Origin: Euglena gracilis
Lineage: Eukaryota; Euglenida; Euglenophyceae; Euglenales
Assembly: GCA_039621445.1 (NCBI GenBank)
Contig: CP154956.1
Coordinates: 35,854,100 to 35,918,099 of the forward strand
DNA: 64,000 bases
Reading direction: 5' to 3'
Below the pieces are notes generated by a model that saw only the letters and a program-made list of their open reading frames with translations, was not told the DNA's origin and did not search any database. Each line of letters begins with the position of its first letter. Position 1 is the first letter of the stretch. Below, one piece after another: positions 55,150 through 64,000 of this stretch. Both the position numbers and the translations under genes were made by a program.

Positions 55150-56300
55150 CCTCCCAGAGGAGGCAAAACAATTTGTGGCATTTTTTCATCATTTCCAAAA
55201 AGGAGGGGAAAATACAACCGAAAGACGAATTTCAGATTGTCGACAGCTAAATCTCCATTTCTCCCCCAGAAGTTCAGACTGGAACACATGGAAAACATCT
55301 TCCCATACTTAAGCATTGGTTGCTTCCGTGGAAAAATCGATCTGAAAGATGCTTATTTTCACTTCAACCTGCACAGTAGTCCTAGAAGAATATGCTTGCG
55401 TAGTTTCAAGCTGCATGCTTTGTATCAGCAGCCTGCCACAAAAATTTATGACTCTGACGAGAGTCTGTGAATGAAAATGAGGAAAGGAAGGAAAGGAAGT
55501 TTTCATCTACCTGGACGACATTTTGCTGTTAGCTCCCAGCAAAAAGACAGCAACCCAGCATCTGGAAGAATTGAAAGAAGATCTCTTACTGGCAGGTTTC
55601 GGATTGATCCTCCCCAAATCCTGTCTGGAGCCAACACAGGAAATAATGCATTTGGGCCAGTGTATCAACTTGAAAAAGGTGAACTGGAGATCCCTCAGGA
55701 AAAAAAAAACCCTAAGAAAGGAGTTGGGAAAGATGCTGAAAGCACAAAAGAATGAGATGCAGAAAACTCAGTTCTATCGTGGGGCAAGACAGAAGCTATT
55801 TTGGTTTCAATGCCATTTCTCAGGCTTCTGACAGGTAAACTTTACAAACTAGTGGATCTGCACACCAAATGGGGTTGGGACCACACCCAGACCATTCCCC
55901 AGGGGGTCAAAGATCAAATTCTGGAATTGAAAGAGTTTTTACAGCCAGGTGTGGGCAGGTAATTTCAATCCCAAACCTCTCAGGAACTATTCCCAGACAG
56001 CATCACCTGGTAATGGGGGGAGCTGGACAGACATTCCGGTCAAAAGGTGCAGGATTTCTTTAGTGACCTCCATGTCCTTCACGTCAATCAAAAGAGTTGA
56101 GGGCTGCAGTGGAAACAGTAAAAACTTTGGCAAAGCCAAAACAAACAATTTTCCTTCACGTCGACACCCAGGTAGCTGTAAGCAATTTAAAAAAATGGGA
56201 AGAAAAAAGCCCTACCTAAATTCAATCTCAAAACCCCTTCTGTACCATTGTCAAGAAAAGCAAATGAATTTGCAGGTTGCAACCACACCAGAACAGAACT
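55150..56300 (+). pseudogene. DIRS-3 reverse transcriptase and RNase H remnant
   Basis: RT motifs: FRLEHMENIFPYL and GKIDLKDAYFHFNLH (first Asp, 55,270-55,380). A frameshift near 55,460 is followed by VFIYLDDILLLAPSK (YLDD box, 55,500-55,545) and ELKEDLLLAGFGLILPKSC. An RNase H relic follows at 56,040-56,290 (about 190 nt). The same motifs in the same order occur in the element at 60,040-61,700. Several shifts make it non-functional. Confidence 0.75.
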
Positions 56301-56309
56301 GCCGGCAAG

Positions 56310-56700
56310 GAAAGCAGTACCTCACCATCTTCCTGTGCTTCGCCCTCTTGGTCCCCCTTCTCCCCCCTTCCTGTGTCGTGGGAGTCCGAGCTCACTGGTG
56401 GTGTCGTTTGTATAGTGTTGTTGCGCTGGGTTAGGACTCCCTGCTTAGTGCCTTTCTCGCCGGATCTTGCTGACTCCTAAATTGTTCTTCGGCACCCGGA
56501 AGACAGCAGCTGAGTTTCAAACGAGGAGGAACCAAGAGGAGAAGTAAATATCCAGAAGGAAAAACGAACCGGGCGAATGACATTTGAAAAGCATCACAGA
56601 AACCGACGAGGGAAGGTGGAGGGGGTGGACGAGGAGTGCACAGCACAAGCGGCTGCTTGCCTGTGGCTGGGCTGCGAGGACACTGTCGTTCGCGCTGGTT
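56310..56700 (+). mobile_element. Internal left end of another DIRS-like copy
   Basis: TTCCTGTGTCGTGGGAGTCC, GCGCTGGGTTAGGACTCC and GCTTAGTGCC match the left-end blocks at 8,913 and 53,600. They interrupt the RNase H of DIRS-3. No further coding part of this copy is recognised; to 57,840 the sequence is unassigned. Confidence 0.55.
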
Positions 56701-57841
56701 CACGTTGTGGTGGTGGGGGGTGGTGCTTCGTCACCATCAGACCCTCATGGGGTCCTCGATCAGGCTGGTTTCAGGCCTCCTCTCCACCATGGAGCAGAGG
56801 TAGCAGGTTTTCTTTACCTGATGTGGGGGGTCCACTACCCCGGTGTAATCCCCATGCACCGCACGTCGTATACGGAGCGGCACTTGGTGTACCGGCAGGC
56901 CGCTTCACATGCCATGGCCTGGGTGCAGACTGGACACAAACTGCCATTATGAAGTGGACGGAGTATGAAAACCAATTTTTTAAATCAAAATGTAGTTCTT
57001 GCATGCATAAAGAATTTATATTTGTTATAGTGTTGGACCAGTGCCTTATTGTATGGGGTACCAAGCACCCTCTGTGTGGTAAGGTGTGCTATTGATTGAT
57101 TCGCTTGGGGCTGTCCTTAAGTAACAATTTGCTCTGATCCTACGGTCCAGAAAAATTCGGCCGACTGGTTCCGGAAATTTCGCCAGTTAAGGTCGGAAAG
57201 GTGTATGTCTTTTTAGTAGGCCTAGGCATGGTTTCGCGTTTCCAACACTTGCGAACCATTTTTTCCCTCTTGAACAAACGTCATTCAAGAAATCTGGTTG
57301 TTAGGCTTCAGCCAGTTTGATAAGCTGGCTTTCCATCAGGGATGCCACTAAATCGCTTTCTCTTGCTCCCTTTTTTTGTTAGTTGGGCACTTTTCGTTGT
57401 GGATTTCTGCTTAGTCCCTCTTTGGGGAGCAAATTAACCTTTTTTGAAAGCTTGCAACTTTCTTTGTTGGGGGTTTGTTTAATTCAGTGATCTGTTACTT
57501 GTCGCGACCAAACACCAAAAACCAGAAACAACGAAAACAACCCCGCATACCACGGGATTGGTTCCTCTCAATGGCAATTCATCACTTTTCCCACAACCGA
57601 AACGGTAATGTGAATTACGGATCCGTTTCTGTGGGGGGGATCGCATCAGCCCGTGCCATCACGGGCCATGCAATGCATATAGTGCTATGCTTTTGATTCC
57701 TGGGTTTGGTGGGCTGAGATCCCACACCCTGTTAACCCCCTACAAGAGGCTTTGAAACCAGAACCTGGAAAAGTATGGGGCATTTTGGGATCCACTCCCA
57801 ATCCTCCTGGGGCTGGCAAAGGCGCCCATGCACACTGATAT

Positions 57842-58335
57842 TTGTACATTGCGTACACAACTTATCTTTTGCTCTCGAATCCTCCGTCCAGTGTGTTGGG
57901 TAGGGCACCCTGCATCACAATTAAACGTAAGGGCCAAAAATTCCACAAGTGGAAAAGAGTCGTGTCCATACCCCAGTGCCCACAAATAAGCCCTTTTCAT
58001 TTAATGATGGGTTATGTGGCTGCCACACGTTTATTCGTGAGACCTGCGGGCCCCCTCCTGATTTCATTAAAAACCCCCTTCAGAGCCATAAGTGCAGACA
58101 CCATTGCTTCTATCACAAATTTTTTTTGGCCAAACATGGGGTAACCCCCCAGGTGTGGGGGGCCCACTCCACCAGAGGGGCAGGAGTTGGTTTACTCAAA
58201 AAAATTGGGTCTTTCTGCCCAAGAATTTCTGTTTTTGAAATTGGTCAGTGGAGGGGGGTGGAGGCTTTTACAGCCCATTATCAAAGACTTGGAGCCCAAG
58301 GTGCCCTGGAAAATGCCCCGGCCCCCCTAATTTAA
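57842..58335 (+). pseudogene. DIRS-3 tyrosine recombinase, C-terminal part
   Basis: Two frames joined near 58,140: TIKRKGQKFHKWKRVVSIPQ, then HSTRGAG (His-x-x-Arg box, 58,168-58,188), EIGQWRGVEAFTAHY (Trp and nucleophile Tyr) and QRLGAQGA. The first catalytic Arg region is degraded (LLLSNPPSSVLG). Such recombinases integrate the circular cDNA of DIRS elements. Compare the copy at 59,200-60,150, which has lost the second Arg instead. Confidence 0.7.
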
Positions 58336-58693
58336 GTGCACAATCAGGCCTCGAAAGGGCAAAGTGCGGAGCCCGAGGTGTCTCGCACTCCCTCGAGGAA
58401 GACCGACAAGGGAGGAAGGGACACCGAGGGCGAAGCACAAAGACCTTGTGGGCCCGACCCCCCCACCCGTAAAAGAAAATTTGTCTTCAAAAGCTCTCGT
58501 TCAGAGAGTGGGGACCAGGGGGGGAGAGGGGGGGACCCCCCCAAGGGGCAAGAAGTCACGTCGCCAAGTAGGAGCAGCATCGTCAGCCAACTCCGGCGAG
58601 GCGGCACTAAGCAGGGAGTCCTAACCCAACGCAGCAAACAATCCAAACAGCACCGCGGGCGAGCAAGGCATGGCCTCACAAGGTCTTTGTGCT

Positions 58694-60150
58694 TCACCCT
58701 CGGTGTCCCTTCCTCCGTTGTCGGTTTTCCGGGAGGGAGTGCGAGCTTGTGCTGCGCGCCCCCCTATCCGTCCTCCACCTTCCGTCGTCGGTTTCGTTGA
58801 GGCAAGGGCGGGGCCTGCTCGAGTACTCCCGGGAAGTCTGACCAGGGAGGAAATGACCACGGTGAGATCCTGCTTTGTGTGCCGGCTGTTTTGTTGTTTG
58901 TGTTCTTTTGGCGGGGTGCTTCTTACTGCGACTTTGGGGCCGGAGTTGGCGATGATGTGCTCTCCGACACCGACTTGGCGAAGGTGAACCGCAGGGGCCC
59001 CCCGGCCTGTGTGTGTGGGCGTTTCTGCCCCCCCCCCCCCCTGAGGATGATGCTTTCCTTTTCCGGGTGGGTTGGGTGGGCTCACCCCCCTCTTGTGCTC
59101 CGCCCTCATGGTCACTTCCTCCCTGGTCAGACTTCCCGGGAGTACTCGACCATTCGGGCTTCGCACACTCTGGGGGTGAGACTTTGTGCACGACCCCTTT
59201 TTCAATTTTTTTCGTTGCTGAATCCACCGCCCCCAATCGTAAGTAATGGGCTGAAAAGGCTGTGGCATTTTTCCACTGACCAAGTTCACACACCTCCTCA
59301 CTGGACAATCCCAACTTTTTATACATCAAAACTCCTGTCCCCCCTGTGCTGTGGGCTTTCCAGTGGGAAATGGGAATGCCAAAAGTGTGCAACAACTCCT
59401 TTGTCAAAGAGTTGATTCTGTTGGAGGTCAAGGGTTTTTTGCCATCCAAACTCCACAAAAGAGGGGCACCCTTGGGGATGAAAGATGTTCTTCCAACATA
59501 TTCTCTCATCAAATGATATGGACTCAAAGATGGAAGTGAATCAATCTTCAACACCTGCTCCCACTTTGGTAAAGGCCAACCCTTTCTCCTGACCAGAATG
59601 AAAATTTTTTCCCCCACCACTGAAATGGTCCTCTGAGTTCTGGCCAAGTCCACCCCCCTGTGAAGAGCCAAAAGTCTGAAAGACAAAATGATTCTCCATC
59701 TCAATTCCATGATGGACGTGTCAGAAATTTTTGTGTTGCTCTGCAAGTTTTTCAAAATGGGCAGGGGGTCCCAAAAAACAGCATACCTCTGCACTGAACG
59801 ATTCCATTCCTTTTTCACTTTTGTCAGTAAAGGATGAAATCTGATGGACTCCAACCCAGGTAAGTATTGCAGTGAGGCATACGCACATCGAGCATCAGCT
59901 TGTGACAGTTTGTGTAGGTCCAAAAGGGCAGTGGCCAGCTCCATCCTGGAGACTTGCAAGGGCTCCAATCCTTTCTGTTGTAGAATTACAAATAGCTTTC
60001 TGAATGCACTGTCATAACGCTTCAGGGGTCCCAAACTCCTCAGGACATTTTCAATGTCTTGATGTGACATTTTTTGCTGTTCCAAAAGGAACCTGATACC
60101 ACTGTGCAAGCCAGGGGCCACTTTGGCTTTGGCATTGATTGCCCCCAACA
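58694..60150 (-). pseudogene. DIRS-4 tyrosine recombinase with lost catalytic Arg
   Basis: The open frame extends to 61,759 but the recombinase proper starts near 60,150, overlapping the end of the Dam-like ORF. Conserved parts: MELRWRIILSFRLLALHRGV with DLART (first Arg box), the KWEQVLKID strand, then KAHSTGGTGV where relatives have HSTRGAG, then CELGQWKNATAFSAHY (Trp, nucleophile Tyr). The Arg position is codon GGG at 59,342-59,344, one transition from AGG. The tail after SATKKIE (about 170 codons) reads through the terminal repeats and is probably not conserved protein. The fold is intact, but loss of this Arg should abolish strand exchange. Confidence 0.8.
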
Positions 60151-62000
60151 ATTGCTGAACATGCCTTCCCTGGGGGGTAAAACCAACATTCTTGTCCCTG
60201 GTTTGGACATTTTGATTAATAGGGGCCACCATGGACTCGAAACCCACATGGGTGCCACCAAAAGACATTTCACCTGTTTGTTCAGTCTTAGTCTGATGAG
60301 CCAGGGAAAAGTTACTTTCCATGGGGGGTTGGCATAAATATCTTGTACTGAAGTCAGGTCGCATTTCAATGCATCCACCAGAAAAGCCTGGTGGTGGGGC
60401 CATCTGGCCACAAATTTTTGGAATTTTGCATTTCCTGGAGATGCAAACATGTCTGTGTCTGGAGCAATGTCTTTTCTGAAAAACCTCAAAATTTTTGTGA
60501 ACAGGTTTGGGCACAGGGTATAATCCCCCCTGTCTTGATCCCATCTTGTGAGGGGATCTGCCAACATTGCTGCTGAAGGAATCCACTGCACTTGCAGTTG
60601 AACTTGGTTTTCCCAACACCAATGAAACAGGGGTTCCAAAATCTGATTGAGATGCTGTTTTCTTCCCCCCAATTTGGTGAGATAACTTAATGCTACTTGA
60701 TTGTCCACATTTAACAGCACTGTTTCTCCATGCTGGGCAAACGCTTTTACTGTCTGAACTGCAGCCATCAGCTCTTTCACATTTATATGTAAACAATTTT
60801 TCTCCCTCCAAAATTCTTGGATGATTTGATTTTGGGATGAGTCCAATCCCCCCCATGCCCAGGTGGAGGAGTCTGAATGGAGCACCCTTTTTGCCTGTTG
60901 TAGGAAAGGCCTGCCCAGGCCTGGCTGCAAGTATGCCTTCAGCACTTTGATTTCCCCTTTCAGCCTTTCTGGAATGTCGATGCAAAAATCCCAGCCCTTT
61001 TCTTGGTGCATCCGGCTGATCTTTAAAAGTTCCTGGGTTACCAGTCTTAAAAATGGCAGAGCAGGGAGGTAACTTCTGACTTGTCCCAGAATGCTGGCTA
61101 TCTTTCTGCAACTCAGTTTTTGGGCCATCACCACCTTGCCCAGTTCCTTTCTGATAGTCTTTAATTTGTGTGGGGGCACCTCTAGCTGACCTTTTTTCAA
61201 GTCTATGATGAACCCCAAATGTTGTAGCCTTTGTGTGGGAGTAAACACAGACTTTTTCTGGCTGACCTTGAACCCAGCCTCCCCCAGTGTGTCCAGCATT
61301 TGCAGCAAATGTTTTTTCACCAAATTTTCTGTTGAACCAAACAGAATGATGTCGTCCAAATAGACGAACACCTGCATTCCCTTTGACCTCCACAGTTTTA
61401 GCAGAACTTTCATTAGTGACATGAACAATTTTGGGACGGTGCTTAGGCCAAAACAGGCCCCCTGAAACTCCGACAGGTCTGATCCCACTTGAATTCTGAC
61501 AAACCTTTTGAAATCTTTTTCCAGCCCAAGATGAAAGTATGCATCCTTCAAGTCCAGTTTGACTGCCCAATCCCCTTTTTTCAGAGTGGGGAAAATTGTG
61601 GACATATTTTCCAAAGTGAACTTTTCTGGCCAGCAAAATTGATTTAGATCTCGACAATCTGTGATGAGTCGATGCTTGACCCTTCTGGTTTGGACAACAC
61701 AAACCATGGCACTCGGTGGGCAGTGTCTTGGGCATTTTGCAACTTTCTGGTTGCCCCACTTTCTTGGTACTCCCTTAGGATTTTTGAGGCCAGGCTGATT
61801 TCCTGTTCTGACTTTTGCTGCTGTCTTGTTGACAGACACCTGGGTAGGGGTTGGTCTGGCTGCACCCCTGTTTGAATTAGTGCTACTACCCACTTATTTG
61901 CATTCCCCTGCCAACATGGCAGACATTTCCTTAGTCTCTGAAACAAGGGCACCCCCAGCCATGCCCTTTCTTTGAAATCCAGGCCCTGAATGATTCCTTT
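60040..62000 (-). pseudogene. DIRS-4 reverse transcriptase, RNase H and Dam-like methylase
   Basis: It begins near 62,000 in the frame NKWVVALIQTGVQP..TAHRVPWFVLSKPEG, shifts frame by one base near 61,680, then continues KHRLITDCRDLNQF to 60,040. RT: AVKLDLKDAYFHLGL and VFVYLDDIILFG. RNase H: VLHSDSSTWAWGGLD, INVKELMAAVQTV, LLNVDNQVALSYL, MLADPLTRW. Methylase-like: DTDMFASPGNAKFQK, DALKCD, DIYANPPWKVTF (NPPW), LLVAPMWVSSPWWPLL. RT-RNase H-Dam order is that of many DIRS elements. Apart from the single frameshift the ORF is intact, suggesting recent activity. Confidence 0.85.
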
Positions 62001-63333
62001 CTCCCATTCCTCTGGTAGGGAGTTTGTTGTGGGCCAGTTCACTGTCTCCTGGAGCCCTTGCCAGACTGGGGATGGCCTCAGAGCAGGGGTCAGCAGGGGG
62101 ATTACTTCCTCCATGGAGCTCATCTGGGGGTGCTCTCCCCCACTCCCTTGATGGTCTGGCCTTGATGGCTTCACCCCTTCTTGGGGTCTTTGATGCTTCA
62201 TGCTTTGCCCTTGCCTTTCTTGGGGACATGAGTGGGGAGGTGGAAGATTCAGTAGGGGATCCATACCCCTTCTGCCATCCTGGGCTCTTCCACAGGGAGC
62301 CATAGCCTCTTCCTCTCCCAGACTTGAATTGGCTGCCATAGCATTTTCCTTTGCCAAACTTGAACTTAAAACCTTTGTTTCCTGTGGGAATGGGAAAATG
62401 AGACATAGAATGTCTGGAGAAATCTGTTGCCAAGCCTGCTTGATTCAGAGCCCATTGGGCTTTGTCAACAGCCAAATCTTCTTTGGAGAACAGCCCGTTG
62501 TTTGTCCTTGGGATGGCCCCTGGAATGCTGCACTTCTTCCTCTCCCTCAGCAGCGTCTGCTCCAGCTCTGCCACAGCAAAAAACAATTGTTGAGCCAATA
62601 TTTGATAGTCTGTCTCCACACTGCCATACAGGCAGGCCACCAGTCTTTCCAGGTGTAACAGCTTTTGTTGCCATGCCTTCAATTGCTTGTCCCAGGCCCC
62701 TTTGCCGTCCTGGTTGTGGTTATTATCCTCTGCTCGCATTTTTAACCCCTGGTACCTGGGCAGCTCTCCCAGGACCATCTTCCAGGGGAGTCTCACTCCC
62801 TTTTCGACGTGCCGAAGGCACGCTGCCAGCTCTGGCGCCAGTGGCGCCAGTTCCTCCTGCCAGGGGAGCCGTTCTTCCGCGTCGTCGTTGTCGTTGTCCT
62901 CCTCGTCTTCTCCGTCCTCCTCCATCGCGGACCGCTCCGCTTTCTGCGTCATCCTCTTGTCTTTCTTCGAACTCTTCTCCAGCCAACGATCAGCCAGCGT
63001 GAACGCCACGTCCGCCGCTGTCTGTCCCAAGTCTATCAGGGGTACCTCCACGCTTCCTGCTAACGCCACCGAGTACAAGAAAGAATTCCTGTAGTCGCCG
63101 ACTTGGCTGGAGACCATCGCCACCTGGGTCAACTCGTGGACCTTCTTTGCGCACTTCGTGGTGTGCCATCCGCCTCCCAGCCAGTTTTGGCCGGCCGCGA
63201 TGACGCTCACGAGGGATTCCGGGGACGATTCCGCCAGTAGTTTCGCCACGTTGCCCTCGTTGAAGAACAATTCTGCCCACGCGTTGTTGAACACGTTCTC
63301 GTCTTCTGATGTTAATTTTTCGTCCGTTGCCAT
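61894..63333 (-). CDS. DIRS-4 Gag-like ORF1
   Basis: A 479-codon intact ORF starting MATDEKLTSEDENVFNNAW. Residues 1-130 are helical with FTLADRWLEKSSKK. At 145-165 there is a very acidic tract (EDGEDEEDNDNDD). Residues 170-300 include WDKQLKAWQQKLLHLERLVA and FAVAELEQTLLRERKK, possibly coiled. Residues 320-370 are basic and Gly/Tyr/Ser-rich (FKFKFGKGKCYGS, GRGRGYGSLWKS), likely RNA-binding. The C-terminal 100 residues are Pro/Arg/Ser-rich. It overlaps the RT frame by about 100 nt. There is no zinc knuckle. The ATG is the first after the terminal repeat and lies 130 nt from it. Confidence 0.7.
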   Translation of the reverse strand: MATDEKLTSEDENVFNNAWAELFFNEGNVAKLLAESSPESLVSVIAAGQNWLGGGWHTTKCAKKVHELTQVAMVSSQVGDYRNSFLYSVALAGSVEVPLIDLGQTAADVAFTLADRWLEKSSKKDKRMTQKAERSAMEEDGEDEEDNDNDDAEERLPWQEELAPLAPELAACLRHVEKGVRLPWKMVLGELPRYQGLKMRAEDNNHNQDGKGAWDKQLKAWQQKLLHLERLVACLYGSVETDYQILAQQLFFAVAELEQTLLRERKKCSIPGAIPRTNNGLFSKEDLAVDKAQWALNQAGLATDFSRHSMSHFPIPTGNKGFKFKFGKGKCYGSQFKSGRGRGYGSLWKSPGWQKGYGSPTESSTSPLMSPRKARAKHEASKTPRRGEAIKARPSREWGRAPPDELHGGSNPPADPCSEAIPSLARAPGDSELAHNKLPTRGMGERNHSGPGFQRKGMAGGALVSETKEMSAMLAGECK

Positions 63334-63499
63334 TCTGATTGTCGAAGGACGTTAATATCCGCCAACTCCGGCACCAAAAAGCAGTAAGAAGCACCCCGCC
63401 AAAAGAACTCAAACAACAAAACAGCCGGCGCACAAAGCAGGATCTCACCCCCAGAGTGTGCGAAGCCCGAATGGTCTGCGTTTCTGTCGGGCTTATCCG

Positions 63500-64000
63500 C
63501 GATTATCCGCTTATCCGATTATCAGCAGAATGACCACAAATCCCTGCTGGCATCCTCAAACCTTTGCCAACTTGCCAAAAAAATCCTATTGTTAACTTTT
63601 TTTTTTGGTTCTCTACCCAGTCCAAGCCCCAAAGAGCCCTTGGTGGGCTCTTTGGCCCAGAGTGGGGCTTGTCCTTCAGAAGTTAAAAAAATTCCTTTCT
63701 TTTCCTTTAAAGAAACTTTCCTATCCCTTAAACCGCCCTGGTTTCCAGAAGATGGAGACACAGCCACCTCCATCTGATCTGTCAATCGCTTTGAAAAAAT
63801 GGATGACGCAGGCAAAAATAGAACCGAATGATTCTCGGAGAAATTGGAGACCTTTCAAATGATATCCCCAGGAATCTGTACATTGGACGTTGTCGCACTT
63901 TCGGTGCAAGACGCCAGAAGTTAAAAGTGCAGAGGTCAGTGGGACAGAGGTCAAAAGCAAAGAACGCACGGGGATCAGGCTGCACCGAAGCAAAATCACC
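63500..64000. other. DNA beyond DIRS-4
   Basis: No gene recognised. CCAAAGAGCCC, TTGGT, GGGCTCTTTGG at 63,632-63,658 forms an 11-bp hairpin. The reverse strand has a 92-codon open frame without features. Confidence 0.4.

Larger units (their letters stand above)
53391..58745 (+). mobile_element. Broken DIRS-like element (DIRS-3)
   Basis: The left end (GACACCTCGGGCTCCGCGCT at 53,391) is followed by Gag-like, RT, RNase H and tyrosine recombinase remnants on the plus strand. Inverted end sequence lies at 58,356-58,381. A pair of inverted blocks at 58,378-58,452 and 58,676-58,745 resembles the split and internally complementary ends of DIRS elements. A second left end of the family lies inside, at 56,310-56,510, so another copy is nested or fused there. 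Frameshifts and gaps throughout. Confidence 0.7.
58750..63480 (-). mobile_element. Nearly intact DIRS-like element (DIRS-4)
   Basis: Minus-strand element with three ORFs: Gag (61,894-63,333), RT/RNase H/Dam-like (60,040 to about 62,000) and tyrosine recombinase (58,694 to about 60,150). Ends are inverted: 58,862-58,950 (GAGATCCTGCTTTGTGTGCC, GGCGGGGTGCTTCTTACTG) matches 63,375-63,452 in reverse. An extra inverted pair lies at 58,817-58,857 and 59,109-59,150, and GACCATTCGGGCTTCGCACA (59,149) matches 63,446-63,475 in reverse. This layout, and overlapping RT and recombinase ORFs, are characteristic of DIRS retrotransposons. Confidence 0.8.

Noticed and set aside
63632-63658. Rho-independent-type terminator hairpin
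   Set aside because: The stem has no adjoining T run and bacterial termination is not expected here.

Overview
The window is from the nuclear genome of a repeat-rich eukaryote, probably a protist or alga. The evidence is a class I histone deacetylase gene split by introns, a coiled-coil gene of about 17 small exons, TTAGGG-type telomere-like tracts, and several retrotransposon families. There is no bacterial operon structure and I saw no rRNA or tRNA gene. Long C and G homopolymer runs fill most introns and intergenic DNA. Several introns appear to need GC-AG splicing, as in dinoflagellates and some haptophytes, but I cannot name the organism.

Layout. 1-7,786: the last six exons of an HDAC1/RPD3-like deacetylase (+); upstream exons lie outside the window. 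7,787-12,640: two related DIRS-like fragments, the first with 313-bp inverted arms. 13,335-25,418: a 12.1-kb Ty3/gypsy chromovirus on the minus strand with 467-469-bp LTRs and, in transcription order, Gag (tandem peptide repeats, coiled coil, capsid-like and GKG-rich parts), a Dam-like N6-adenine methyltransferase domain, a cytosine-5 methyltransferase domain, protease, RT, RNase H, integrase and chromodomain. It is decayed by stops of all three kinds and by frameshifts. 25,419-34,300: intergenic repeats, a jockey-like RT remnant and an unassigned two-exon 3' gene end. 34,475-48,222: a phase-consistent exon chain for a roughly 780-residue coiled-coil protein (+). 48,730-52,480: an array of degenerate tandem repeats ending in a 25-bp GC-rich minisatellite. 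53,391-58,745: a broken DIRS-like element (+). About 58,750-63,480: a nearly intact DIRS-like element (-) with Gag, RT/RNase H/Dam-like and tyrosine recombinase ORFs.

Most notable: the chromovirus carries two different DNA methyltransferase domains between Gag and protease, and the catalytic cysteine codon of the C5 domain now reads TGA. A TIR-bounded repeat family (CAGGGCAGAACGG ends with a GGGGTCGACCCC core) forms most of at least one intron of the coiled-coil gene and ends 20 bp from an exon of another, so it is a candidate introner-like element.
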